Shown one piece after another: positions 20,557-29,030 of a stretch of 64,000 bases of DNA (the stretch's first letter is position 1; each line of letters opens with the position of its first letter). The DNA comes from Dyadobacter sandarakinus. GTDB taxonomy: Bacteria > Bacteroidota > Bacteroidia > Cytophagales > Spirosomataceae. Position numbers and translations under genes: made by a program. The stretch lies in NCBI RefSeq assembly GCF_016894445.1, contig NZ_CP056775.1, forward strand, positions 682,001 through 746,000, given 5' to 3'. Below the pieces are notes generated by a model. It made no database searches. It had not been told where the DNA came from and saw only the letters and a list, made by a program, of their open reading frames with translations.

Positions 20557-23109
20557 TCAGCTGATCATCTGGCCCATCAGCGGGTCACTCTGGCTTGCAG
20601 CACCCGTTTCAACATGACCCGCAAAGCGCAGGATGAGGTTGGGCTCACTTTCAACTTCCACAGAGAAGTCGTACCAGTTGAAGCTTTTGCCCAGATTGAG
20701 TACCAGTTTTTTTGTATTGGGTTTGCCCGTAGTCTTTTTAGGTAAAGTTGCCGTCTGATTTTCAGCTCCGTAAGTATTATCCCGCACGGTAATTCTGTAA
20801 TCCATCGATGGATGCCGATTGGTTAGTTCGAGCTGGATATTGCCCGTAGGCTTCTTGCTTTTATCAAGTTCAAGAACAGGTACAGCCTCCACAAATGTGT
20901 TGGTTTTGTCGCCCGCAAATTCCCTGAAAAAACCATTAGGACCATAAACGCGCAGGTGGTAACGATCCTCCTCAAAGTCACTCAGGTTCCAGGCCCATTG
21001 CAGGGTATCACCCGGTTTTACAGCGTAATTCCATACTTTCACTATTTCTCCCTTGTATTTTCCAGGCGCATAAATGGCAAAGGGAGCACCGGCAGCCTTG
21101 TCGCGGAATATGTCATTTCCTGCTTTCAGACTGATCTGAAATGCATTTTTGTCAGGATTGTAACTGCCGTTTGCATGCAGCTCGTACGGGATGGCGCAGG
21201 ATACCCGTGTACCGCGCTCCTGCTTGGGCATCAGTGGTGCCAGCAGCGGGTTCTTGTTGATTTCGCTGATTTCCTCCGCTGTGAGTGCTTTAAAGGCATT
21301 CGGCAATTTCCGGAACTGTGCATTGTAAATCCCCTCCATAAACTCATCCCGGTCCAGGAATGTGGGCAGGTCAATCTTTTGTCCGTCGTAGGGTGTAAAT
21401 GTGGAAGTAAGGTCGCCGCAGATGGTCCGCCTCCACGTACTGATATTCGTCTCTTTTACCTCTTTACCTGATTTGTGGCTCACAAATTTTTCAAGAAACT
21501 GCAAAATGGAAGTATGGTCAAATACCTCCGAGCATACATTCCCGCCCCGGTTCCAGGGTGAAGCCACGATCAGCGGCACCCGGAATCCCAATCCGATCGG
21601 ACTGTGACGGCTCTCTTTTTCGGGTTTCTTCTGCATGTCCTGTTTGAGCGTCACAAATTCCGTTTTACAGTCAATACCGGAGGAAACTGCACCACTGTCC
21701 GCATCATAGGGATCAGGGACTACAAATGGCGGAACATGGTCGAAGTAGCCGTCATTTTCATCATAGCAAAGGATAAAAATGGTCTTCTTCCATACTTCCG
21801 GATCGTCCGTCAGGATATCGAGAACTTCGGATACATACCAGGCACCATACCAGGGCGAGGTAGGGTGGTCGGAGAAGTTTTCGGGTGCGACCAGCCAGGA
21901 AACTGTCGGCAGCTTTCCACCCTTTACATCCGCGCGGAACTGGTGCAGGATGTCACCCTGAGGTGCTTTGGCCTCGTGCTCAATGTCGCCGTCCATGTAC
22001 TTTATGGTGGCTACCTTGCGGTAATCGGGATCTTTTTTATTGGTTGTATAGGCTTTCTCGTGAATGTTCTTCTGTTTCTGCGAGAGCTTTGCAAAGTTTT
22101 CAGGGCTCCATTTTACCAGCTCTTCCTGGGATTGCCGGAGTGACAGCTGCTTGTTTTTGATCAGCTTCTGAGTGTCGACGGCTTCTTTGCTGTCAGTAGA
22201 AAGTGTGGGTAATTTTTTCTCAAGCGCTTCGATCTCCGCCGGGATTTCCTGTACCCGCTTTTTCAGATAATGCTGGTAACCAGTATGAAAGCGGATCTGG
22301 TACTGGCTGAACCATTCAATGGGGTTGTCGGTAAAGTTTGCCAGCCAGGAATCCTGCTCGCCCGTCAACCCGGTATTAATGCTGAGTTCGTTCTGGTAAA
22401 TGCGCCAAGAAATATCATTTTCTTCCAGCCGCTCGGGAAAAGTCTTCCACGAAGCTTCGGCATCGTCCGTGACATTTTCATTCCGCACGTTGGCGTAGCT
22501 CTTTTCAGGATCGGGCGTTTCGCGGAGGGTGCCGGTCCAGAGATACAGCCGGTTCGGCGTAGTACCGGTCAGCGATGAGCAGAAGTTCTGGTCGCAGACC
22601 GTAAATGCATCTGCCATCGCATAGTAAAAGGGTATATCCTCACGGTTGTAAAAACCTTGAGTGAGCGGCATTCTGGCATATTCCTTATGCCCCGGCTGCT
22701 TGGCGATCAGCCACTGGTCGTACTTTCCATTGTTGCGGGCATCTACCTGATTGGTCCATGAATGCGGCAGTGATCCCATCCAGGTCGCCCTGGATTCTTT
22801 CATGTTCAGCCGGAAGGGTGCATATGTTTCGCCAAATGCATTTGTCTGCAACCAAACCTTATTTTTATTGGGCAGTGAAATAGCGCGGGGATCGTTGAAA
22901 CCGCGGACACCCCGTAGTGCGCCATAGCAATGGTCGAAGGAGCGGTTCTCCTGCATGAGGATCACGACATGCTCTGCGTCCAGATAGGTACTGCCTTTTT
23001 GTGGATCTATCGCGAGTGCTTTCTGGATGGAGGCAGGCAAAGTACTGAAAAGTCCTGCCGCGCCGGTGAGCATGGAGGCTTTCCGGATAAATTCTCTTCT
23101 TGATTCCAT
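20557..23109 (-). CDS. Phosphocholine-specific phospholipase C, Tat-exported
   Basis: The product is 850 residues and belongs to the acid-phosphatase-like PLC family (plcN/plcH type). SRREFIRKA followed by a hydrophobic core is a Tat signal. The phosphoesterase domain holds VVILMQENRSFDHCYG, TPNRLYLWTG, DENDGYFDHVPPF and RVPLIVASPWNRGG, which carry the metal/phosphate residues. A ~70-residue predicted coiled-coil insertion (residues ~265-340, rich in K/E/L/Q) interrupts the domain. Two C-terminal DUF756-like beta domains end the protein. It cleaves phosphatidylcholine or sphingomyelin outside the cytoplasm, possibly for phosphate acquisition. It is separated from dnaK by 157 bp. Confidence 0.93.
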   Translation of the reverse strand: MESRREFIRKASMLTGAAGLFSTLPASIQKALAIDPQKGSTYLDAEHVVILMQENRSFDHCYGALRGVRGFNDPRAISLPNKNKVWLQTNAFGETYAPFRLNMKESRATWMGSLPHSWTNQVDARNNGKYDQWLIAKQPGHKEYARMPLTQGFYNREDIPFYYAMADAFTVCDQNFCSSLTGTTPNRLYLWTGTLRETPDPEKSYANVRNENVTDDAEASWKTFPERLEENDISWRIYQNELSINTGLTGEQDSWLANFTDNPIEWFSQYQIRFHTGYQHYLKKRVQEIPAEIEALEKKLPTLSTDSKEAVDTQKLIKNKQLSLRQSQEELVKWSPENFAKLSQKQKNIHEKAYTTNKKDPDYRKVATIKYMDGDIEHEAKAPQGDILHQFRADVKGGKLPTVSWLVAPENFSDHPTSPWYGAWYVSEVLDILTDDPEVWKKTIFILCYDENDGYFDHVPPFVVPDPYDADSGAVSSGIDCKTEFVTLKQDMQKKPEKESRHSPIGLGFRVPLIVASPWNRGGNVCSEVFDHTSILQFLEKFVSHKSGKEVKETNISTWRRTICGDLTSTFTPYDGQKIDLPTFLDRDEFMEGIYNAQFRKLPNAFKALTAEEISEINKNPLLAPLMPKQERGTRVSCAIPYELHANGSYNPDKNAFQISLKAGNDIFRDKAAGAPFAIYAPGKYKGEIVKVWNYAVKPGDTLQWAWNLSDFEEDRYHLRVYGPNGFFREFAGDKTNTFVEAVPVLELDKSKKPTGNIQLELTNRHPSMDYRITVRDNTYGAENQTATLPKKTTGKPNTKKLVLNLGKSFNWYDFSVEVESEPNLILRFAGHVETGAASQSDPLMGQMIS

Positions 23110-23232
23110 GAATGAAAGGAAATGGGTTGACTACTGATGTAATTACCTGTTCATTTCACTAATGTACCACGGTTTGGTGACTAAGAAGCGTTAATTTATC
23201 GTGAATAACGGGATTGGAGTAGAAATAGAGGC

Positions 23233-23261
23233 AAAAAAAATCCCGCCGGTAAGGGCGGGAT
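23233..23261 (-). terminator. Terminator of the infC-rpmI-rplT operon
   Basis: An 8-bp stem ATCCCGCC / GGCGGGAT, loop GGTAA-like, followed on the minus strand by eight T; it sits 6 bp past the rplT stop. Confidence 0.88.
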
Positions 23262-23267
23262 GCTGTT

Positions 23268-23612
23268 TTATTTTACCTGATCAACGATCGCTTTGAAAGC
23301 TTCCGGATGGTTCATCGCAAGGTCTGCGAGTACTTTACGGTTCAGCTCAATGCCTTTGTCATTCAATTTGCCGATCAATGCAGAGTAGGAGATGCCGTGG
23401 ACGCGGGCACCTGCGTTGATACGCTGGATCCACAATGCACGGAAATTACGCTTTTTCTGCTTACGACCTGTGTAAGCGTATGCCAAACCGCGTTCTACGG
23501 CATTCTTGGCTACGGTCCACACATTTTTGCGACGGCCAAAATAGCCTTTCGCAAGTTTCATTACTTTTTTACGTCTCGCCCGTGAGGCGACGTGATTTAC
23601 TGAACGTGGCAT
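23268..23612 (-). CDS. rplT: Ribosomal protein bL20
   Basis: The product is 114 residues, the normal length. [19 protein letters not shown], the GYFGRRKNV segment and the [13 protein letters not shown] core are the family pattern. It binds 23S rRNA early in 50S assembly. It lies 103 bp after rpmI and is last in the thrS-infC-rpmI-rplT order. Confidence 0.98.
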   Translation of the reverse strand: MPRSVNHVASRARRKKVMKLAKGYFGRRKNVWTVAKNAVERGLAYAYTGRKQKKRNFRALWIQRINAGARVHGISYSALIGKLNDKGIELNRKVLADLAMNHPEAFKAIVDQVK

Positions 23613-23715
23613 AATTTAACTGTTTTTGATAATCGGCGCTCTGCTGAGACTTAAATGCCTTTTATCGGGTTGAACAAAAAACCAGATGGTGTTTTCTACC
23701 GGCTCGAAAAAGGAA

Positions 23716-23910
23716 TTACTTCCGGAGCATTGCCAGTACCTGCTTCTCATTGGATACATCGATCAAACCGGTTTTCACCAAACCACGCTTGCGTTTGTTT
23801 GATTTTTTGGTAAGAATGTGGCTGTGAAAAGCGTGCTTTCTTTTGATTTTCCCGGTGCCGGTCAGCGCAAAACGCTTTTTGGCGCCAGAGTTGGTTTTCA
23901 TTTTAGGCAT
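23716..23910 (-). CDS. rpmI: Ribosomal protein bL35
   Basis: The product is 64 residues and very basic. [14 protein letters not shown] and [16 protein letters not shown] are the family signature. It is a 50S subunit protein. A terminator-like hairpin precedes it in the 135-bp gap after infC. Confidence 0.98.
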   Translation of the reverse strand: MPKMKTNSGAKKRFALTGTGKIKRKHAFHSHILTKKSNKRKRGLVKTGLIDVSNEKQVLAMLRK

Positions 23911-23968
23911 GATTCAAAAAACGATAATTGATAAAATATAAAACAGCCCGCAAAATTAGCCAAAATGT

Positions 23969-24012
23969 TGATAAAATAAAATCGTGTCCCGGGTTTTACC
24001 CCAAAACACGAT
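23969..24012 (-). terminator. Terminator-like hairpin between infC and rpmI
   Basis: Read on the minus strand, ATCGTGT pairs with ACACGAT and the stem continues with TTTGGG/CCCGGG (three wobbles) for 13 bp around a ~6-nt loop, followed by TTTTATTTTAT. It could partly terminate or attenuate transcription after infC. Confidence 0.6.
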
Positions 24013-24045
24013 GCTGTATAATCAACCTGTTGCCAGGCAGTTTTG

Positions 24046-24594
24046 CTATTTCTTGATGTTAGGCGTAAGAATGATCGTCATCCTTTTTCCTTCCAGCTTA
24101 GGCTCCATTTCCAGCTTGCCAAATTCGGTCAATGACTCCGAAAACTTGTTGAGCAGGTTGAGCCCTCTTTCTTTAAACACAATAGTACGACCTACAAAGT
24201 GCACGTAAGCCTTTACTTTGGATCCTTCTTTCAAAAAGTTCGTCGCATGTTTCAGCTTGAACTCGAAATCGTGATCATCGGTATTAGGACCGAAACGAAT
24301 TTCCTTGATAACCACTTTCTGAGCCTTCGCCTTGATCTCCTTCTGCTTTTTCTTTTGCTCGTACTTGAATTTGGAGTAATCCGTTACTTTACAAACAGGG
24401 GGAACTGCAGTAGGCGCAATTTCAACCAGGTCAAGTCCTTGTGCCTTTGCGATGGCTCGGGCTGCATTGATATCCATTATACCCGGCTCAATGTTCTCTC
24501 CAACCAGACGTACTTCTTTCGCTGTAATTCTTTCGTTTATTTTATAAGGTTCTTCCGGAACTCTTAACCGTCCACTAGGGGGTCTTAATGCCAT
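24046..24594 (-). CDS. infC: Translation initiation factor IF-3
   Basis: The product is 182 residues from ATG 24594 (MALRPPSGR), the expected size; the 20 in-frame codons upstream overlap the promoter region and are not used. The N-domain includes YKINERITAKEVRLVG and the C-domain VKVVIKEIRFGP-like and FLKEGSKVKAYVHF sequence. IF-3 binds the 30S subunit and checks the start codon. The start here is ATG rather than the rare AUU used for autoregulation in E. coli. Confidence 0.96.
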   Translation of the reverse strand: MALRPPSGRLRVPEEPYKINERITAKEVRLVGENIEPGIMDINAARAIAKAQGLDLVEIAPTAVPPVCKVTDYSKFKYEQKKKQKEIKAKAQKVVIKEIRFGPNTDDHDFEFKLKHATNFLKEGSKVKAYVHFVGRTIVFKERGLNLLNKFSESLTEFGKLEMEPKLEGKRMTIILTPNIKK

Positions 24595-24653
24595 ATAGTA
24601 TTGTTTGGTGTTGTTTTTGTTTGGTGGAAATAAACCAGTCAACAGTAGGGTCA

Positions 24654-24686
24654 CAAAAATAGTGCCTTGCTGCCGAATATTAACAA
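24654..24686 (-). promoter_or_regulatory. Candidate promoter of infC-rpmI-rplT
   Basis: On the minus strand TTG (24686-24684), a 22-bp spacer, then TATTTTTG (24661-24654), an exact -7 match. It lies in the 104-bp gap between thrS and infC, giving a ~55-nt leader. Confidence 0.5.
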
Positions 24687-24698
24687 TTTCTCAGGAAA

Positions 24699-26645
24699 TC
24701 ATGAAATCACGGCAGCTTCTTTCTTGAAAAAACTGACAAATTCGTCCACTGTCATACTGCCCAGGTCACCTTCCCCTTTTCTCCTGACAGACAATTTTCC
24801 CTCTGCCGCCTCTTTTTCACCCAGGATCAGCATGAAAGGTACTTTGGAAACTTCCGAATCGCGGATTTTGCGGCCGATCTTCTCGTCACGGTGATCCACA
24901 AAACCACGGATATCCTCGTCCTGCAATCTGAAAAATACTTCCTCGGCATAATCCGCAAACTTTTCGGAAATAGGCAGGATAGAGATCTGGTCGGGAGCAA
25001 GCCACAGCGGAAACTGTCCGGCGCTGTTCTCGATCAGGATCGCGATAAACCGCTCCATAGATCCGAATGGTGCACGGTGAATCATCACCGGCCGGTGCTT
25101 CTGATTGTCCGAGCCCGTATATTCCAGCTCAAAACGCTGCGGAAGCTGATAGTCTACCTGAATGGTACCCAGCTGCCATTTACGTCCCAGTGCATCTTTC
25201 ACCATAAAATCAAGCTTGGGACCGTAAAATGCAGCCTCACCAAGCTCTGTCACGGTATTCAGGCCACGCTCAGCCGCCGCTTCAATAATCGCATTTTCGG
25301 CACGTTCCCAATCTTCATCCTTGCCAATATATTTTTGCCGGTCATTCGGGTCACGAAGTGATATCTGTGCACTATAATCATTGAAGCCCAACGATTTGAA
25401 CACATATAAAACGAGGTCGATTACTCGAATAAACTCTTCTTTCACCTGGTCGGGCCGGCAGAAGATGTGTGCATCATCCTGTGTAAAGCCGCGCACGCGG
25501 GTAAGGCCGTGCAGCTCGCCGCTCTGCTCGTACCGATACACCGTACCAAACTCCGAAAAGCGCAGCGGCAGGTCGCGGTAGGAGCGGGGAGAAGTTTTAT
25601 AAATTTCGCAATGATGCGGGCAGTTCATGGGTTTCAGCAAGTATTCCTCACCCGGGTTGGGTGTTTTGATCGGCTGAAACGAATCCTTCCCGTACTTATC
25701 CCAGTGGCCGGAAGTAACATATAGATCCTTGCTGCCGATGTGCGGCGTAACCACGGGGGTATAGCCCGCCCTCGACTGTGCCTTGCTCAAAAATGCCTGC
25801 AGACGTTCGCGCAGCATCGCACCTTTGGGCAGCCAAAGCGGCAATCCCTGGCCAACTTTATCAGAAAATGCAAAGAGTTCGAGCTCGCGGCCCAGCTTCC
25901 GGTGATCCCGTTTTTTGGCTTCTTCCATCAGCGTCAGGTACTCGTCCAGTTCTTTTTGTTTTGGAAAAGTAATCCCGTAAATGCGCGTAAGCATTTTATT
26001 CGCCTGGTTGTTGCGCCAGTAAGCGCCAGCCACGTTCGTAAGCTTGGCAGCTTTGATAAAGCCGGTGTTAGGAATATGAGGACCGCGGCAAAGGTCGGTA
26101 AACCCGCCCTGCTCGTACAATGTAATCGAACCATCTGCGAGTCCGTCAATGAGTTCCAGCTTGTATTCGTCACCTTTTTTGGTAAACAGTTCAATAGCAT
26201 CAGCCTTGCTGATGGGCTTGCGGACATACTCGTTTTTCTGACGAGCCAGTTCGAGCATTTTGGCCTCTATTTTCGGGAAATCCTCCTGGGATAAAGACTG
26301 GCCGTTCAGGTCCACGTCGTAATAAAATCCCCTTTCAATGGACGGTCCCGTTCCGAATTTAACACCGGGATACAATGCCTCAAGTGCCTCCGCCAGCAAG
26401 TGGGCGGAAGAGTGCCAGAAAGTGGATTTACCATCTTCATCATTCCACGTCAGCAGCTTCACCGTAGAATCCTGCGTGATCGCACGTGTGGGATCCCATA
26501 CTTCGGTGTTCACTTTGGCAGCAATTACATTGCGCGCCAGGCCTTCGCTGATGCTGAGCGCGATGTCGAGCGCGGTAACTCCTTTCGGGTAGTAGCGTTC
26601 ACTACCGTCGGGCAGGGTAATTTTTACTTGAGACTCGTCTTTCAT
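24699..26645 (-). CDS. thrS: Threonine-tRNA ligase
   Basis: The product is 648 residues. Domains in order: TGS (~1-65), editing/SAD domain with zinc-type HSSAH motif (~75-225), class II catalytic core (~245-540; motif 2 [15 protein letters not shown], motif 3 near [11 protein letters not shown]), and anticodon-binding domain (~545-640). It charges tRNA-Thr and can clear mischarged Ser. An exact TAGCTTTG (-7 type) occurs at 26739-26732 on this strand, 87 bp upstream, but lacks a -33 partner. Confidence 0.98.
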   Translation of the reverse strand: MKDESQVKITLPDGSERYYPKGVTALDIALSISEGLARNVIAAKVNTEVWDPTRAITQDSTVKLLTWNDEDGKSTFWHSSAHLLAEALEALYPGVKFGTGPSIERGFYYDVDLNGQSLSQEDFPKIEAKMLELARQKNEYVRKPISKADAIELFTKKGDEYKLELIDGLADGSITLYEQGGFTDLCRGPHIPNTGFIKAAKLTNVAGAYWRNNQANKMLTRIYGITFPKQKELDEYLTLMEEAKKRDHRKLGRELELFAFSDKVGQGLPLWLPKGAMLRERLQAFLSKAQSRAGYTPVVTPHIGSKDLYVTSGHWDKYGKDSFQPIKTPNPGEEYLLKPMNCPHHCEIYKTSPRSYRDLPLRFSEFGTVYRYEQSGELHGLTRVRGFTQDDAHIFCRPDQVKEEFIRVIDLVLYVFKSLGFNDYSAQISLRDPNDRQKYIGKDEDWERAENAIIEAAAERGLNTVTELGEAAFYGPKLDFMVKDALGRKWQLGTIQVDYQLPQRFELEYTGSDNQKHRPVMIHRAPFGSMERFIAILIENSAGQFPLWLAPDQISILPISEKFADYAEEVFFRLQDEDIRGFVDHRDEKIGRKIRDSEVSKVPFMLILGEKEAAEGKLSVRRKGEGDLGSMTVDEFVSFFKKEAAVIS

Positions 26646-26736
26646 TCAGGTTTATTTCAAAAAAGATTCTAAGAACGGCTTGGTATCTTCCGCTGCTACG
26701 GCAAAAATGCCGGGGTAAGTACCCTTATTTGCAAAG

Positions 26737-27942
26737 CTATTCAATTTTAGCCTTTCGTGAGGAGTCGATGCGGATATTTGTAGTACCCCTGGGCTGTATC
26801 GTCGTGATCTTCACGCGGGCGGTGTCCAGGAGTTTGAAGCGATCATCGCCATCGTCCACGGTTCCATAAGCCGCATCCATCGCTTCATTCTGTCGCTGCC
26901 GGATGCGGAAGAGTCCGTAGCGGGCATCCTGGTCACCCGGGCTCAGGCCGAGCGCCGTCGTATAGTATTCCTTTGCCTGCTCGTACTCGCCGGTTTTTTC
27001 ATAACAAAATCCCGCCATGTTATTCACTTCCTTGGATGCTGGCTTCATGCGGAGCAGCGGGTGAATAGCCGCCAGTGCCCGCGGAAACCGGCGAAGCTGT
27101 ATCCCGAGATCTGCCACGCGAATGAGTGCTTCCTCATAGTTCGGGCGAATGGACACTGCCATTTCATAGCTGTACAATGCGGTATCGGGCAGCGCCATCG
27201 ACTGAAATATCTGCCCACGCTCAAAATGCAGGGTCGCACTTTTGGGAAACCGCCTGATGGCACGCGAATTAACTTCCAGTGCTTTGCCGGGATCGTTCAG
27301 TTTAAGCAGAATCGCAATGCTTTGTTCATATGCCCGCAGCAATCTTGGGTTCACACTGGTCGCATAGTCAAAGCTCGACAAACTTGCCAGTGTATCTCCC
27401 TGCCGTGCCTGCAGTATGCCTTTTACATAGTAGGCACCGCCATCATAGGGAGCCATTTTCAGAGCCTGGCTGAGGTAGCCTGCGGCTTCTCCGAAGTGTC
27501 CCTGAGCCTGGTATATGTCTGCCAGCAAAACATACAGGTCGGGACTGCGCTGCTGCAAAGCTTCCGCGCGCTGGGCATCTTCAAGCGCATTGCCCATGCG
27601 GCCCATTTCGCGGTACACTTTCCCTCTCAGCAAAAAGTACTCGCTGGAATTGTTTTGTTCATAAATGGATTTATTGATATCGTCCAGCGCTTTGGTGTAC
27701 TGCTCCCGCTCAAAGTAAATCCTTGCCCTTTTGAAATAATTAATATCCGTATCAATACCGCGGCCGATCAGATCGGTCAGGGAGGCCATCGCATCATCCT
27801 GCCACTGTGCGCGGGTTTTCTTGACGACCGGCGGAATCCGCGTGGCATTTCGCGCATCGCTCTGGCAGGACGATAGCAGGATCGTCCACAGCAAGGCGCT
27901 GAGCAGCAGACAGGAAAGCCGGGCCATATGATTCAAATTCAA
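26737..27942 (-). CDS. TPR-repeat lipoprotein
   Basis: The product is 401 residues. A signal sequence ends in a lipobox (LLSSC, Cys26), so it is lipid-anchored. Residues ~45-350 contain about eight tetratricopeptide repeats (for example YLSQALKMAPYDGGAYYVKGIL, typical A8/G10/Y12 spacing), a scaffold for protein-protein contacts. Partner unknown. ATG 27927 is an equally good start. It begins 23 bp after the methyltransferase stop, so the two are likely co-transcribed, perhaps with thrS 91 bp on. Confidence 0.85.
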   Translation of the reverse strand: MNLNHMARLSCLLLSALLWTILLSSCQSDARNATRIPPVVKKTRAQWQDDAMASLTDLIGRGIDTDINYFKRARIYFEREQYTKALDDINKSIYEQNNSSEYFLLRGKVYREMGRMGNALEDAQRAEALQQRSPDLYVLLADIYQAQGHFGEAAGYLSQALKMAPYDGGAYYVKGILQARQGDTLASLSSFDYATSVNPRLLRAYEQSIAILLKLNDPGKALEVNSRAIRRFPKSATLHFERGQIFQSMALPDTALYSYEMAVSIRPNYEEALIRVADLGIQLRRFPRALAAIHPLLRMKPASKEVNNMAGFCYEKTGEYEQAKEYYTTALGLSPGDQDARYGLFRIRQRQNEAMDAAYGTVDDGDDRFKLLDTARVKITTIQPRGTTNIRIDSSRKAKIE

Positions 27943-27965
27943 TGCGCTCTGATTTTTGAGACAAT

Positions 27966-28862
27966 TTATTCTGTTCCGGTGTTCCGGTCGGAGAAGCGTG
28001 CAAACACGCCCAGCGGCAGCTTTTTACCAAAAGAATCGGGTATAAAGAGCTCTCCGAACTCAGGAGTAACCCGGTCACCAAAGTGTGCCTTCATCAGGTT
28101 TTCCACAATTAATGCTGAAAAACCAAGTGAATACAGGTTGATGATAAAAAAGTAATTTTCCTTTTTGAGCAACTGCGCACACAGGCGGAGTATCTCGTTC
28201 AGACTTTCTTCCAGCAGCCATTTTTCTCCGTCGGGACCGCGGCCGTAAGCCGGCGGGTCGAGTATGATCCCGTTGTACTGGTTACCGCGGCGGACTTCGC
28301 GCTGAACAAATTTCAATGCATCTTCCACCACCCAGCGAATATTATTGAGTCCGCTCAGCTCCATATTTTCCCGCGACCAGCTGATCACCTGCTTTACGGA
28401 ATCTACGTGGGTCACATCGGCACCTCCGGCGCGGGCAGCCAGTGATGCAATGCCTGTATAGGCAAAAAGGTTAAGCACCGAAGGTTTTTCAGCCGCAAGC
28501 CCGGTAAGGCTGTCCGCAATGTAATCCCAGTTGGTGGCCTGCTCGGGAAATACGCCTACGTGTTTGAAAGCGGAAAGGGCCAGTTTTGAACGTAAATGCA
28601 GGTTTTTGTGACGGTACTGGAATATCCACCTTTCGGGCATTTCCCCTTTTTGGATCCACTGACCTTTTTCCTGTGAGTTCTTATCCTTTTTAAAAACCGC
28701 ATTGGAACGTTGTTCCCACTCTGCTTCTGACAGCGACTTATCCCAGATAGCCTGTGGCTCGGGCCTTGAAAGTACGTATGGGCCAAATTTTTCCAGCTTC
28801 TCAAAACCACCGCTGTCGATCAGCTGGTAGTCGGTATGGTGTGTTGGGGAAATGGTGATCAA
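27966..28862 (-). CDS. SAM-dependent methyltransferase (RlmI/COG1092-like)
   Basis: The product is 298 residues. VLNLFAYTGIASLAAARAGG-like sequence is the SAM-binding motif I and ILDPPAYGRGPDGEKW is the DPPxxG motif of the RlmI/RlmK (rRNA m5C/m2G) class. It lacks the N-terminal PUA domain of full RlmI, and residues ~1-100 form a beta-rich extension with PERWIFQYRHKNL. An RNA base is the likely substrate; the site is not predictable. Confidence 0.85.
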   Translation of the reverse strand: MITISPTHHTDYQLIDSGGFEKLEKFGPYVLSRPEPQAIWDKSLSEAEWEQRSNAVFKKDKNSQEKGQWIQKGEMPERWIFQYRHKNLHLRSKLALSAFKHVGVFPEQATNWDYIADSLTGLAAEKPSVLNLFAYTGIASLAARAGGADVTHVDSVKQVISWSRENMELSGLNNIRWVVEDALKFVQREVRRGNQYNGIILDPPAYGRGPDGEKWLLEESLNEILRLCAQLLKKENYFFIINLYSLGFSALIVENLMKAHFGDRVTPEFGELFIPDSFGKKLPLGVFARFSDRNTGTE

Positions 28863-28881
28863 TGGGATGGTTGTTTTGAAT

Positions 28882-29024
28882 GGCTGGTGGCTGTAGGCTG
28901 TTGGCTTTCGGCTGTCAGCTTTCGGCTTTTTTGCGTGACTAATTATTTTATTGGGAACCTGGTAATAACAGAGTGAGTTCCTGACCGCCGACCGCCGACC
29001 GCCGACCGCCGACCGCCGACCGCC
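28882..29024. repeat. Two heptanucleotide tandem arrays in opposite orientation
   Basis: Array A, 28882-28930, has seven 7-bp units: GGCTGGT, GGCTGTA, GGCTGTT, GGCTTTC, GGCTGTC, AGCTTTC, GGCTTTT. Array B, 28983-29024, has six exact copies of GACCGCC, ending 6 bp before the stop of the next minus-strand gene. The complement of B is GGCGGTC, one base from GGCTGTC, so A and B are imperfect inverted copies 52 bp apart that could form a long hairpin. The arrays fill the gap between the methyltransferase gene and the secreted-protein gene. Confidence 0.8.
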
Positions 29025-29030
29025 GAATAG

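Noticed and set aside
28983..29024. CRISPR array
   Set aside because: The repeated unit is 7 bp with no spacers, so it is a simple tandem repeat.
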